Source of the DNA: CAHJXF01 sp038254545
GTDB taxonomy: Bacteria > Pseudomonadota > Gammaproteobacteria > Burkholderiales > Burkholderiaceae_D
Reading direction: 5' to 3'
NCBI GenBank assembly: GCA_038254545.1
Contig: JBBSGB010000015.1
Coordinates: forward strand, 1-64,000
DNA length: 64,000 nucleotides
In this document: positions 26,797 to 35,433 of the stretch, piece by piece
How the letters are laid out: every line of letters starts with the position of its first letter
Position numbering within the stretch: the stretch's first letter is position 1
Translations under genes and position numbers: made by a program
The notes under the pieces: model-generated
What the model saw: only the letters and a program-made list of their open reading frames with translations
Told to the model about the DNA's origin: nothing
Database searches by the model: none

Positions 26797-27723
26797 TCAG
26801 GGATCCGGATCGAGGTCGTGCCGCGTGAGTGACGAGACGAAGGCCGCCATCGCGGCGAAACTGCGATCGCTGGACACGCTCTGGCATCGCGCCGTCGCAT
26901 CGACCAGCGGGCTTGCCGCCGGAGGTGCGTCGAGCAGCAGCGTGCGCACCTCGATGCCGGAAGCCGCGAGCTTGGCGCCGTAGGCCTTTGCTTCGTCCTG
27001 GAGCGGGTCGCCGGCGATCGATACGATCATGGTCGGCGGCAGTCCCTTGACCCGGCTCGACGCGAGCGGGCAGGCGTAGGGATGCACACGGTCCGCAGCG
27101 CGAGGCAGGTAGCCGCGATAGCCCTCGGCACAAGCCGATGCAATACGCTGATCGAGCCCCTTCTGCGAGGCACATCGCATCGAGTCGCTGGTCAGTCCAG
27201 GGTCGAGCATGGGCATCACGAGCAATTGGCCCGCCAATCGGGGGCCGCTACGATCGCGCGCCATCATGGCTGCGACGGCTGCGAGGTTGCCGCCGGCCTC
27301 GATGCCTCCGATGACCAGGTGCTTGCCGGTCCAGTCAAAGTGGCGTGGCTTTGCCGCGCACTGCGCGATGGCTGCATAGGCATCTTCGGCTGCGGCCGGA
27401 AACGACTGATGCGGCGCCTGTGTGTAGGTGGGCGCAAGCAGCACGCCATCGAGATGCGCGGCGAGCGAACACATGCACGCGTCGCCGGAATCGAGAGTCC
27501 CGGCAACGAACCCGCCACCGTGGAAGAACACCAGCAGCGTGTCCGCATCCTGCGTGCGCGACGACGCGGACCGGTAGAGGCGCGCCTCGAGATTTCCGCT
27601 CCGGCCCACGATCGACAACCGACGCGTGCTCACCAGGCCAGCCGTCGTATGCGCTGTGCCGCCGGACGTAGCGCACTGCGGCGCATGCGCAGTCGGCATC
27701 GCTGATCCTGCCGATCGTTTCAT
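26797..27723 (-). CDS. HSL-fold alpha/beta hydrolase with a degenerate nucleophile elbow
   Basis: 308 residues from the ATG at 27723 (a TTG two codons upstream is also in frame). The fold is that of family IV esterases: F-F-H-G-G-G-F-V-A-G (oxyanion), L-A-P-T-Y-T-Q-A-P, F-P-A-A-A-E-D-A-Y-A-A and S-I-A-G-D-P-L-Q-D-E for the acid. The conserved G-D-S-A-G-G is replaced by G-I-E-A-G-G, with ATC and GAG codons at the Asp and Ser positions. The family's C-terminal H-G-F is also not visible; the corresponding region reads D-A-P-P-A-A-S-P-L. Two catalytic residues missing means the protein is unlikely to be an esterase. It starts three bases after the stop of a small secreted-protein gene and lies between the efflux operon and its presumed LysR regulator. 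Confidence 0.8.
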   Translation of the reverse strand: MKRSAGSAMPTAHAPQCATSGGTAHTTAGLVSTRRLSIVGRSGNLEARLYRSASSRTQDADTLLVFFHGGGFVAGTLDSGDACMCSLAAHLDGVLLAPTYTQAPHQSFPAAAEDAYAAIAQCAAKPRHFDWTGKHLVIGGIEAGGNLAAVAAMMARDRSGPRLAGQLLVMPMLDPGLTSDSMRCASQKGLDQRIASACAEGYRGYLPRAADRVHPYACPLASSRVKGLPPTMIVSIAGDPLQDEAKAYGAKLAASGIEVRTLLLDAPPAASPLVDATARCQSVSSDRSFAAMAAFVSSLTRHDLDPDP

Positions 27724-27725
27724 GA

Positions 27726-27959
27726 TCAAACTTCGATCCGATCGAGAAACGCGTACGCGATTTTCGGTGAGTTGGTCTCACAAACAGGCGCAGATGCGCC
27801 GAGGCGCTGGGTGGCAAGTGCATTGAATCCCCGGGCTTCGGCCGTGATATAGCGCGCGGCAGGCAACTGGACTTCCGCCGCAAAGCCGACGCCGAGCGCA
27901 ACTGCGCTGGTGGCGAGAAAACCCGCGAGGATGGAACTGGACTTGATTGGAGCCTTCAT
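27726..27959 (-). CDS. Small putative secreted protein
   Basis: 77 residues: M-K-A-P-I-K-S-S, a hydrophobic stretch (about 9-27, ending G-V-G-F-A-A), then a short polar mature region with a single cysteine (A-P-V-C-E-T-N). I recognise no family. A signal peptide and tight spacing to the downstream hydrolase (TGATCATG) support a real gene, though the ribosome-binding site is weak. It is divergent from the LysR gene, so it is a plausible regulator target. Confidence 0.5.
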   Translation of the reverse strand: MKAPIKSSSILAGFLATSAVALGVGFAAEVQLPAARYITAEARGFNALATQRLGASAPVCETNSPKIAYAFLDRIEV

Positions 27960-27989
27960 GGTGATTCTCTGCCTGCGTTGGGATGGACG

Positions 27990-28016
27990 AACTATATTCA
28001 TCGCGAAATGATAGTT
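27990..28016. promoter_or_regulatory. Candidate LysR-type operator in the divergent intergenic region
   Basis: AACTAT and ATAGTT (27990-27995 and 28011-28016) flank 15 bases that are themselves partly symmetrical. The region contains the T-N11-A pattern bound by LysR regulators. It sits between the regulator start (28059) and the divergent small gene (27959). This is inferred from symmetry and position only. Confidence 0.5.
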
Positions 28017-28058
28017 AAAGTAGCGCCAGCAGAATTGACTGTTCGGAAAAGCTAAACA

Positions 28059-29024
28059 ATGAACAAACTTCAGGCCATGGAAGTCTTCGTGCATGTCGTC
28101 GATACCGGCGGCTTCACGCGCGCGGCGGAGCGCCTCGGCATTCCGAAGGCAACCGTCACGACGGCAATCCGCAATCTCGAGACGGCGCTCAAGGTCCGTT
28201 TGCTGAACCGCACGACGCGTCGTGTCGCGGTGACCGCCGATGGCGCGGCCTACTACGAACGTTGCGTGGCGATCCTCGATCAGGTGCGCGATGCCGAGGA
28301 ATCGGTGTCGACCAATCAGACATCGGCAAGCGGACGCCTGCGCGTCGATGTGGCGACCTCCGCGGCGCGCTGGACCCTGATCCCCGCGCTCGCAGATTTT
28401 CAAGCGCGCTATCCCGACATCCGGCTCGAACTCGGTTGCAGCGATCGGCCTGTGAACCTGATCGGTGATGGCGTGGATTGCGCGCTGCGCGCCGGCGAGA
28501 TCCTCGACCAGAACCTGATTGCAAGACGCATCAGCACGATGCATTTCATCACCTGCGCGACACCGGCCTACCTTGCGCGCCACGGTCGGCCGGAACATCC
28601 GCGCGATCTCGAGAAGCATCGCTGCATCAACTATTTTTCGACGGTGACCGGGCGCATCTCGCAATGGGACTTCGACCGGGGCGGTGAGCGGCTGCAGTTG
28701 ACGCTCGACGGGCCGCTGGCTGTCAACGATTCGAGCATCTACTTCGACGCCTGTCTCGCCGGCCTGGGCATCGCGCAGTTACCGACCAGCCTGATTCGTG
28801 AGCACATCGAAAGCGGTCGCCTGGAAATCGTGCTCGGGGCGTGGCTTTCGGAGCCGCTGCCCATTCACATCGTCTATCCGCCCAATCGCAACCTTTCCAA
28901 CAAGGTGCGCGTGTTTGTCGAATGGATTGCGGACCTCTTCGAGCACGACGAACGATTGACGCTCCATTCCAGCCTGGCGACGACAGCTGGAAGCAACACT
29001 GTTGTCTCAAGCTCGTTGCGATGA
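28059..29024 (+). CDS. LysR-family transcriptional regulator
   Basis: 321 residues. The N-terminal winged helix reads M-N-K-L-Q-A-M-E-V-F-V-H-V-V-D-T-G-G-F-T-R-A-A with the recognition helix P-K-A-T-V-T-T-A-I and L-L-N-R-T-T-R-R-V. A periplasmic-binding-like effector domain follows (about 90-300). The subclass resembles regulators that sit beside oxidoreductase or efflux genes. It is transcribed away from the small secreted gene, hydrolase and RND operon and is the best candidate for their regulator, as MexT is for mexEF-oprN; the effector is unknown. Confidence 0.92.
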   Translation: MNKLQAMEVFVHVVDTGGFTRAAERLGIPKATVTTAIRNLETALKVRLLNRTTRRVAVTADGAAYYERCVAILDQVRDAEESVSTNQTSASGRLRVDVATSAARWTLIPALADFQARYPDIRLELGCSDRPVNLIGDGVDCALRAGEILDQNLIARRISTMHFITCATPAYLARHGRPEHPRDLEKHRCINYFSTVTGRISQWDFDRGGERLQLTLDGPLAVNDSSIYFDACLAGLGIAQLPTSLIREHIESGRLEIVLGAWLSEPLPIHIVYPPNRNLSNKVRVFVEWIADLFEHDERLTLHSSLATTAGSNTVVSSSLR

Positions 29025-29124
29025 GCACTCCGCATTTGATTGAACCACCGCGGCTTACTGAATAGATGCATGAGACTTACTCGAGCTGCTTTGACGCTCG
29101 CTCGAGGTCATGCCCGTCGCGCCT

Positions 29125-29199
29125 TGGTCCCCCCGCCGGGAATCGAACCTGGATTTGCCGCTTAGGAGGCGGCTGTTCTATCCATTGAACTACAGGGAG
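29125..29199 (-). tRNA. tRNA-Arg (anticodon CCU)
   Basis: A 75-nt cloverleaf with encoded CCA. The acceptor strand is CUCCCUG paired with CGGGGGG, including two G-U pairs. The D arm is GUUC/GAAC, the anticodon stem GCCGC/GCGGC with loop CUCCUAA, and the T loop UUCGAUU. The T stem (CCAGG/CCCGG) has one A-C mismatch. The anticodon CCU reads AGG, a rare arginine codon in a GC-rich genome. There is no attachment-site duplication or integrase nearby. Confidence 0.93.
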
Positions 29200-29325
29200 C
29201 GCGCGCGATTATAGCGAGCGTCCCGCCCACGACCCCCAGCCGGTGGCAACGCAAGAATGTCGAGGCGCCCAAGGCACTTTTCCGAGGTGCTACGCTCGAA
29301 GTTCTTTTGGCGAGCCGGAGCGGTC

Positions 29326-29880
29326 ATGACCACAATCATCGCAGGACGATTCGTAGCCTCTGAGCAGACGGATCGCGCAGTCGAGCAATTGCAGGCGCGT
29401 TCGATCGCGCGCGACGACATCAGCGTGTTCTACGTCACGCCTGCCGGACAGCACGACGCAACCCCGATCGGTGGCGACGAGCAGGCGTCGCCCGGCGCCG
29501 AGCATGCCCAGCACGGGGCCGGAACCGGCGCACTGCTTGGCGCAGGCGTCGGTGTCGCGGGCGCGCTCGTGGCGGCAACGGCAGGTCTCGCGGCGCCGAT
29601 GATTGCGGTAGCGGGACTCGGCGCCGCAGCGGCCGGCGCCTACAGCGGCTCGCTTGCAGGCGCGATGAGTGAAACGATGGATGCGGGAGAGCACGCGATC
29701 CGGCACGCCGGGATGATGGTCTCGGTCAACCTCGGTGCCGCAGGAAACGAGCGCGACGTGATCGCCGCATTGCGTGAAGCCGGCGGTGTCGATATCGAGC
29801 GGAGCGAAGGAACCTGGGCCGACGGCGACTGGGTGGATTTCGATCCGACCCGTCCGCCGCATCTGATCGAGTCCGCGTAG
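29326..29880 (+). CDS. Glycine-zipper/YflT-like stress-associated protein
   Basis: 184 residues starting M-T-T-I-I-A-G-R-F. The N-terminal 50 residues resemble the heat-induced YflT-like fold in which two related repeats bracket a membrane segment. The centre (about 65-120) is a Gly/Ala-rich hydrophobic hairpin (G-T-G-A-L-L-G-A-G-V-G-V-A-G-A-L-V), a glycine-zipper pattern. The C-terminal part (V-S-V-N-L-G-A-A-G-N-E-R-D-V-I-A-A-L) looks like the second repeat. Such proteins are typically small membrane-associated stress proteins; the molecular role is unknown. A GGAG lies six bases before the start, and a strong terminator follows the stop. Confidence 0.7.
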   Translation: MTTIIAGRFVASEQTDRAVEQLQARSIARDDISVFYVTPAGQHDATPIGGDEQASPGAEHAQHGAGTGALLGAGVGVAGALVAATAGLAAPMIAVAGLGAAAAGAYSGSLAGAMSETMDAGEHAIRHAGMMVSVNLGAAGNERDVIAALREAGGVDIERSEGTWADGDWVDFDPTRPPHLIESA

Positions 29881-29903
29881 CCGGAGAGCGCCGGCGGGAG
29901 GTT

Positions 29904-29938
29904 AAAAAGAAAAGCGGCCTCTCGGGCCGCTTTCTTTT
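29904..29938. terminator. Bidirectional rho-independent terminator
   Basis: AAAGCGGCC (29911-29919) pairs with GGCCGCTTT (29925-29933) around a 5-base loop, flanked by an A-rich stretch on the left and a T-rich stretch on the right. It can therefore terminate both the rightward glycine-zipper gene and the leftward FAH-family gene. Confidence 0.88.
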
Positions 29939-29959
29939 ACATCCTGGCTCGACGCCACG

Positions 29960-30658
29960 TCACACGACCTCCACGCGCAAGCTCCCCAGTCCGGCGATGC
30001 GGCCTTCCATCACATCGCCGCGATCGACCTTCGCCACCCCTTCCGGCGTGCCCGTGAAAATCAGGTCGCCGGGTTGTAGTTCGAACAGCGACGACAGGTG
30101 CTCGATCGTCTCGGAGACATTCCAGATCAGGTTGCCGATGTCGCTGGCCTGTCGCGCCTTGCCGTTCACGTCGAGATGAATTTCACCCGCATCGACGGCG
30201 CCGGTTTCGGTGATCGAATGGAGCGGGCCGATCGGCGCCGAGTGGTCGAAGGCCTTGCCGACTTCCCACGGCCGTCCCTTCTTCTTGGCTTCGGTCTGCA
30301 GGTCGCGACGGGTCATGTCCAGGCCGACTGCATAGCCCCAGACATGCTGCATCGCGTTGGCCGCTGCGATGTTCGCGCCGCGCTTGCCGATGGCAACCAC
30401 CAGCTCGATCTCGTGATGAAGGTCGCTGGTCTGCATCGGATAAGGCATGCGACCGGTCGAACCTTCGGCTACCACTACCACCGCATCGGCGGGTTTCATG
30501 AAAAAGAACGGCGGCTCGCGGCCGGTAAAGCCCATCTCTTTCGCGTGCTCGACGTAGTTGCGGCCCACGCAATAGATGCGATGGACCGCGAAGACCTGAT
30601 CGGTCCCTGCGACGGGGATGGTGACTTGCGGTGGGGGTTCGATCGCGTAGGCGGCCAT
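29960..30658 (-). CDS. Fumarylacetoacetate hydrolase family protein (fumarylpyruvate/maleylpyruvate hydrolase-like)
   Basis: 232 residues, the length of NagK-type fumarylpyruvate hydrolases. The FAH fold signatures are present: Y-C-V-G-R-N-Y-V-E-H-A-K-E (30-41), the metal ligands Glu83 and Glu85 in H-H-E-I-E-L-V-V and Asp114 in V-G-L-D-M-T-R-R-D, then the G-D-L-I-F-T-G-T-P-E-G-V motif. The enzyme would cleave a C-C bond in an acylpyruvate-type substrate from gentisate/salicylate breakdown, or act as an oxaloacetate decarboxylase. No ring-cleavage genes are adjacent, so the substrate is unassigned. It follows the OGT gene by 9 bases and is probably co-transcribed with it. Confidence 0.88.
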   Translation of the reverse strand: MAAYAIEPPPQVTIPVAGTDQVFAVHRIYCVGRNYVEHAKEMGFTGREPPFFFMKPADAVVVVAEGSTGRMPYPMQTSDLHHEIELVVAIGKRGANIAAANAMQHVWGYAVGLDMTRRDLQTEAKKKGRPWEVGKAFDHSAPIGPLHSITETGAVDAGEIHLDVNGKARQASDIGNLIWNVSETIEHLSSLFELQPGDLIFTGTPEGVAKVDRGDVMEGRIAGLGSLRVEVV

Positions 30659-30667
30659 GTGGATCGT

Positions 30668-32782
30668 TCAGGAAATCGAAATCGGTTCGCGCTTGCCGTG
30701 CTTGTATTGATCGGCCATCGCACGATACGCCGCTTCGATGGCGCGCGTGGTCAGGGTCGTGTCGAACAGCGAGCTCGATCGCACGCTCGCCTGAAGCCGC
30801 TCGCGCAGCGCACGCGACTTCGCGCGATCCGATCCCGTTTCGATCGCCGTCGCGACGTATCGCCCCTGACCGCTCGCGATCAATTCGAGCATGCCGACGG
30901 CCGACAGCAGGCTCGACGCGACGCGGCCCGCGAAGGTGTCGCCGATCGTCGTGAGCACCGGGCAGCCGACCCACAGCGCGTCGGACGCAGTGGTGTGCGC
31001 GTTGTACGGCCAGGTGTCGAGGAAGAGATCGGCGTGCCGATACAGCGCGAGGTAATCGGCGTGCGGCCGCGTGTCGGCGAACACGACGCGACTCGGATCG
31101 ATGCCGCGCACCATCGCTTCGCGCTTCAGGTTGTTGCGCGTGAAACCGTCATCGGCTCGCGTGAGCAACCACAGCACGCTTCTCGGCACGTCGCGCAGGA
31201 TGCGCATCCACGCATCGAAAACATCCGGACCGATCTTGTAGACATTGTTGAAGCAGCAATAGACGAAGCCATCGTCCGGCAGCCCCAGCGCCTTGCGATC
31301 GGGCGTCTCGCCGACGACGCGACGATCATCGTTGATCTGGTAGCTGCCCGGCAGTTGTACCAGCGTCTCGCTGTAGTCGCCCTGATGCGCGAACGGCGTC
31401 ACGATCGCATCGCCCATCAAGTAGTCGATGAAGTGCGCGCCCATGGTCGCGGGATAGCCGAGATAAGACACCTGGATGGGTGCGGGCCGCAACGCCATCA
31501 CCGCGGTCGGCGCGCGCTCGGTATGACCTTTCAGATCGACCAGGATGTCGATGCCGTCCGCGCGAATCGCATCTGCGATGCGGCCGGCCTCCCACCCTCG
31601 CGCATCGACGAAGCGATCGAAGCCCGCGACGATGCGACGACGCAAGGCGGTTCCGTCGTCGGGGCCGGTCGAGTAGCCGAAGACTTCGAATCCGGCGCGG
31701 TCGTGCTGCTCGAACAGGCCGACCGTTAACACCCCAGTCGCGTGCTCGTGCAGATCGGAAGACAGATAGCCGATGCGGAGTCCGCCCTCGGAGAGCCGCT
31801 TGGACCGAGGCTCTGCGGCCACCCATCGGCGCGACCATGCCTCGCCCGCGATGCGTTGTTCGGCACGCGTCGATGGATCGGAAAGAAACGAGAACGGCGT
31901 CAGCGCGCTCGCCTGACCGGTGCGCGCGATTTCGAGAACGCCATCGCGAAAACGCGTCTGCAATTCGCCGAGGCCCTTCCAGTCGGCCACGCGCTTCTTG
32001 AGAAACACGAGGTCGGAGAGTGCCGTCTGCTCGTTCGGCGTGCTTATCAACACCGCGCGATGGTCTGCGAGCGCCGCGGCCTCATCGTGGCGCGCGTCGG
32101 AAAGCCGCGCCCGCTCGATGCGCAGCGCCGGATGATCGATGCGTGCGAGGGCATGATCGAGAACCGCGCGCGCGTCGTCACGGCGATCGAGCGCAATCAA
32201 CAATTGCGCGCGCAGGCCGGGGACCGCCGCGTCGTCGTCCGCGACGGCGCCACCCGCATCGACGCGATCGAGCGCCGTCAAGGCCTCGACCGCACGTCCC
32301 TGCGCCGAAAGGGCGAGCGCCAGATTGAACCAGGCCCGCGGGTTTTCGTCGCGCTTTTCTCCGCATGCCAAGGCGCGGCGCGCGGCGGCTTCCGCGCCGA
32401 CGGCGTCGTCGTTCTGGAGCTTGAGCGACGCGAGATTGAGCCAAGCAACGCCCAGCGTCGGCTCGCGTTCCAAAGCCGCTTCGAGCGCGCCCATCGCGTC
32501 GTCGGCGTGGCCAGCGGCCATATAGACCAATGCCAGATTGCTCCACACGTCGGCGGGCTGGTCGTCGATCTCGAGCGCGCGTTCGATGCGCACGATCGCG
32601 TCGTCGTACTTCCCGGCCTCATGCAACAACAATCCGGAGAAGTGCAGCGCCGGCGCGTGACGCGGGTCGGTCGCGAGGATGGTTTCGTAGAGGGCGAAGG
32701 CTTCGGCATGACGGCCGTTGCCGTGCAATGCGAAGGCGTGCTCGAAGCGCTGAACGGCTTCCATGAGGCGTGTGTCTTTCAT
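30668..32782 (-). CDS. TPR-containing O-GlcNAc transferase (OGT/SPINDLY family, GT41)
   Basis: 704 residues, cytoplasmic. The N-terminal half (about 5-290) consists of tetratricopeptide repeats with motifs such as A-W-L-N-L-A-S-L-K-L and V-W-S-N-L-A-L-V-Y-M. The C-terminal half is the GT41 catalytic domain: R-I-G-Y-L-S-S-D-L-H-E-H-A, D-I-L-V-D-L-K-G-H-T, P-A-P-I-Q-V-S-Y-L-G-Y-P-A-T-M-G and L-F-L-D-T-W-P-Y-N-A-H-T-T-A-S-D-A-L-W. The family transfers sugar from UDP- or GDP-sugars to Ser/Thr. In bacteria the targets are mostly unknown, although some modify adhesins or flagellins. It may act with the nearby EPS genes, but this is inference. Confidence 0.92.
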   Translation of the reverse strand: MKDTRLMEAVQRFEHAFALHGNGRHAEAFALYETILATDPRHAPALHFSGLLLHEAGKYDDAIVRIERALEIDDQPADVWSNLALVYMAAGHADDAMGALEAALEREPTLGVAWLNLASLKLQNDDAVGAEAAARRALACGEKRDENPRAWFNLALALSAQGRAVEALTALDRVDAGGAVADDDAAVPGLRAQLLIALDRRDDARAVLDHALARIDHPALRIERARLSDARHDEAAALADHRAVLISTPNEQTALSDLVFLKKRVADWKGLGELQTRFRDGVLEIARTGQASALTPFSFLSDPSTRAEQRIAGEAWSRRWVAAEPRSKRLSEGGLRIGYLSSDLHEHATGVLTVGLFEQHDRAGFEVFGYSTGPDDGTALRRRIVAGFDRFVDARGWEAGRIADAIRADGIDILVDLKGHTERAPTAVMALRPAPIQVSYLGYPATMGAHFIDYLMGDAIVTPFAHQGDYSETLVQLPGSYQINDDRRVVGETPDRKALGLPDDGFVYCCFNNVYKIGPDVFDAWMRILRDVPRSVLWLLTRADDGFTRNNLKREAMVRGIDPSRVVFADTRPHADYLALYRHADLFLDTWPYNAHTTASDALWVGCPVLTTIGDTFAGRVASSLLSAVGMLELIASGQGRYVATAIETGSDRAKSRALRERLQASVRSSSLFDTTLTTRAIEAAYRAMADQYKHGKREPISIS

Positions 32783-32899
32783 CGGCGGGCGAGTCTAGCA
32801 GGGCTTTCATGGTTGGGCACGGCTGCGCCGGGTGCGGATGCCGACCCCGTCCTGCGCGCGCATGGCATCATCGCCGCGTCCATGACGAGGGAGGCACGA

Positions 32900-34489
32900 A
32901 TGAAGATCGCAATGCGTGTGAGGTGTGCGCTTGCAGTGGCGCTGCTGTTGGTGACGGTCGGCACGTCGTCCGCCGAAGCGAAGACCTTGCGCTGGGCGTC
33001 GCGCGGCGACATACAAACCATGGACCCTTATTCGCAGAACGAGGGCATGACCAACAACTTTGCGAACCTGATCCACGACATTCTGGTCGAGCGCGATCGC
33101 AACATGAAGATCGGGCCGCGGCTCGCGACGTCGTGGACCGTCGTCAACGACACGACGTGGCGCTTCACCCTGCGCAAAGGCGTGAAGTTCCACGACGGCT
33201 CGCCCTTCACTGCCGACGATGCGGTCTTTTCGATCGAGCGCGCGCAACAGCCGACCTCGCAACTCGCGCAATACGCGCGGGCGCTGGGCAAGCCGACCAA
33301 GGTCGACGATTACACGATCGAGTTGAAGCAGGACAAGCCGAACCCGCTCCTGCTGGAACACCTGAACACGATCTACATCATGAGCAAGACCTGGTGCATC
33401 GCGCATCACGTCGAGAAGCCGCTCGACTTCAAGTCCAAGGAGGAGACCTTCGCCGCGCGCAATGCCAACGGCACCGGGCCGTACATGCTGAAGTCCCGCG
33501 AACCGGGAGTGAAGACCGTGCTCGTGAAGAACCCCAACTGGTGGGGTCCGGACGAAGGCAACGTGACCGAACTGGTCTATACGCCGATCGCGTCCGACGC
33601 AACGCGCAATGCCGCGCTGCTGTCGGGCGAGATCGATTTCGTGCACGACCCCGCGCCGCAGGACATCGCGCGCATCGAGGGCAATCCGGCACTGAAGGTC
33701 TACAGCGGGCCGGAAAATCGCGTGATCTTTTTCGGATTCGATCAGTATCGCGACGCGCTCGAAGGCAGCAATATCACCGGCAAGAATCCGTTCAAGGACC
33801 GGCGCGTGCGCGAAGCCTTCTATCGCGCGATCGACGTGGACATGCTGGAATCGAAAATCATGCGCGGGCAAGGTGTGGCGACTTCATGCATGACCACCGC
33901 ACCGACGGGATGCCTCGATCCGTCTCTCGAAAAACATCCGCCCGCGGACATCGAACGCGCGAAGAAGCTGATGGCCGAGGCCGGCTATCCTAACGGCTTC
34001 GAAGTCACGCTCGACTGTCCGAACGACCGCTACATCAACGACCGCGACATCTGCATCGCGGCAGTCGGCATGCTGGCGAAGATCGGCGTCACGCTCAAGG
34101 TCAACACGATGCCCAAGACGCTCTACTTCCCGAAGCTCGAGAAGAACGACACCAGCATGTACATGCTCGGATGGGGCGGCAGCATCACCGACGCACAGAT
34201 CATCATGGACCCGATCCTGCACACCAAGGACGCTGCGTCACAGAAGGGCTTCTACAACTACGGCCGCTTCACGGACCCCGAGCTCGACCGCCTGATCGAT
34301 GCGGCCAGCGTCGAGATGAATCCCGACAAGCGCAGACAGATGATCATCGACGCGATCGCGCTGCAGACGCGCGAATTCCGCCACATCGTGTTGCATCGGC
34401 AGAAACTCTCGTGGGTTGCGAAAAAGAATGTCGTACCCGTGCTTACGCCGAATAACATCGTCCGGGTCGAGTGGATACGCATCGAGTAA
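32900..34489 (+). CDS. ABC transporter substrate-binding protein, family 5 (peptide/opine type)
   Basis: 529 residues. The signal peptide (1-26) ends S-S-A-E-A. The SBP_bac_5 signatures are clear: L-R-W-A-S-R-G-D-I-Q-T-M-D-P, G-P-R-L-A-T-S-W-T-V, F-T-L-R-K-G-V-K-F-H-D-G and D-R-R-V-R-E-A-F-Y-R-A-I-D. It delivers peptides, nickel or related solutes to a periplasm-facing ABC permease. No permease or ATPase genes are adjacent, so it is an orphan binding protein in this window. AGGGAGG at 32888-32894 fixes the ATG at 32900, although a longer frame with an ATG at 32882 exists. Confidence 0.93.
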   Translation: MKIAMRVRCALAVALLLVTVGTSSAEAKTLRWASRGDIQTMDPYSQNEGMTNNFANLIHDILVERDRNMKIGPRLATSWTVVNDTTWRFTLRKGVKFHDGSPFTADDAVFSIERAQQPTSQLAQYARALGKPTKVDDYTIELKQDKPNPLLLEHLNTIYIMSKTWCIAHHVEKPLDFKSKEETFAARNANGTGPYMLKSREPGVKTVLVKNPNWWGPDEGNVTELVYTPIASDATRNAALLSGEIDFVHDPAPQDIARIEGNPALKVYSGPENRVIFFGFDQYRDALEGSNITGKNPFKDRRVREAFYRAIDVDMLESKIMRGQGVATSCMTTAPTGCLDPSLEKHPPADIERAKKLMAEAGYPNGFEVTLDCPNDRYINDRDICIAAVGMLAKIGVTLKVNTMPKTLYFPKLEKNDTSMYMLGWGGSITDAQIIMDPILHTKDAASQKGFYNYGRFTDPELDRLIDAASVEMNPDKRRQMIIDAIALQTREFRHIVLHRQKLSWVAKKNVVPVLTPNNIVRVEWIRIE

Positions 34490-34634
34490 TTCCGGCCCGA
34501 ATATTGCTGCCTGATGTTCCTTTCGCGCGATTGAAAAACAGATTGCGCAAGCGTGTCGGGTTTCAATACATTCCATCCGCGCAACTTTGGATACGAAAGG
34601 GACAAGTTACTGAATCAACGTTTATTCTGAAGGC

Positions 34635-34650
34635 GGGCATCATTCCTGCA
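34635..34650 (+). promoter_or_regulatory. Sigma-54-type -24/-12 promoter of the PEP-CTERM gene
   Basis: GGGCATCATTCCTGCA has GG and GC dinucleotides at the correct 12-base offset, with eleven of sixteen positions identical to the motif found before tviB. It lies 67 bases before the PEP-CTERM start. RpoN control of PEP-CTERM genes through PrsK/PrsR is established in Zoogloea-type bacteria, which supports the call. Confidence 0.65.
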
Positions 34651-34716
34651 AGAGTTTGATCGTGTCGAGTCGAATCGACGATCTTTTCATTCGAATACCA
34701 CGATCTCACAGGAATC

Positions 34717-35433
34717 ATGATGAAACGCCACCTTCTTTCATGCGCCATTGCAGCCGCGCTCTCGCTGAGCGGCGCGCCGGCGCTTGCAAATACCGTCTCG
34801 ACCGCGCATAGCGTCTATTTGAACGGGTTCACCTATGGGCCTGCTTCGATAATGACGGTGCAAAGCGCTGCTCCAGGTACGCTCATTTCGCCGTTCTCCG
34901 TTTACGCAGGACAGTATTCCGGCACGCTGGACGGAAAATCGTTCGTGACGTATTGCGCCGAGATTACGCAGTATCTTTCGTTCAATACGCTATATACCGA
35001 CTACGCCATCGTCAGCGGTGTAAATGCCTGGGGCGCGGCGAAATCGGCAATGTTCGATCAGTTGATTTCCACGATTATGGGCGCGAATATCAACAGCAAT
35101 CCCGAGGGTTCGGGATTGGCGCAGGCGGCCATTTGGGAAGTCCTGTACGAAACCGCACCGTCATACGGCTTTGCAAGCGGCAGCTTCGATGTCACCGGCT
35201 CGACCAGCATGCAAACCAGCTTGAACTCGCTGGACTGGCTCGGCATGGGCGCCTGGCCGATCCAATATCACGTGGATCTACTGCACAGCCCGAGCGCACA
35301 GGATCTGTTGCTGATCACCCCCCTCGTCGCGACGGTGCCTGAACCCTCGAGCTACGCGCTGCTGCTTGCCGGTCTCGCCGGTTTCGGATTCGTGGCGCGG
35401 CGCCGCTCATCGCGGCTTTGGCTGCAACGCTGA
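34717..35433 (+). CDS. PEP-CTERM sorting-domain protein
   Basis: 238 residues. An N-terminal signal peptide ends A-P-A-L-A-N. The mature region is Ser/Thr/Asn/Gly-rich with a single cysteine (T-Y-C-A-E) and W-E-V-L-Y-E-T. The C-terminus is a textbook PEP-CTERM tag: V-P-E-P-S-S-Y-A-L-L, a hydrophobic helix and R-R-R, which an exosortase (XrtA/EpsH1) recognises and cleaves at the inner membrane before export into exopolysaccharide. AGGA precedes tandem ATGs; the second (34720) has better spacing. The gene has lower GC than its neighbours. The exosortase itself is not in the window. Confidence 0.92.
   Translation: MMKRHLLSCAIAAALSLSGAPALANTVSTAHSVYLNGFTYGPASIMTVQSAAPGTLISPFSVYAGQYSGTLDGKSFVTYCAEITQYLSFNTLYTDYAIVSGVNAWGAAKSAMFDQLISTIMGANINSNPEGSGLAQAAIWEVLYETAPSYGFASGSFDVTGSTSMQTSLNSLDWLGMGAWPIQYHVDLLHSPSAQDLLLITPLVATVPEPSSYALLLAGLAGFGFVARRRSSRLWLQR

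Noticed and set aside
29125..29199. tRNA-Arg(CCU) as a genomic-island attachment site
   Set aside because: No integrase and no duplicated tRNA 3' end in the flanking sequence within the window.
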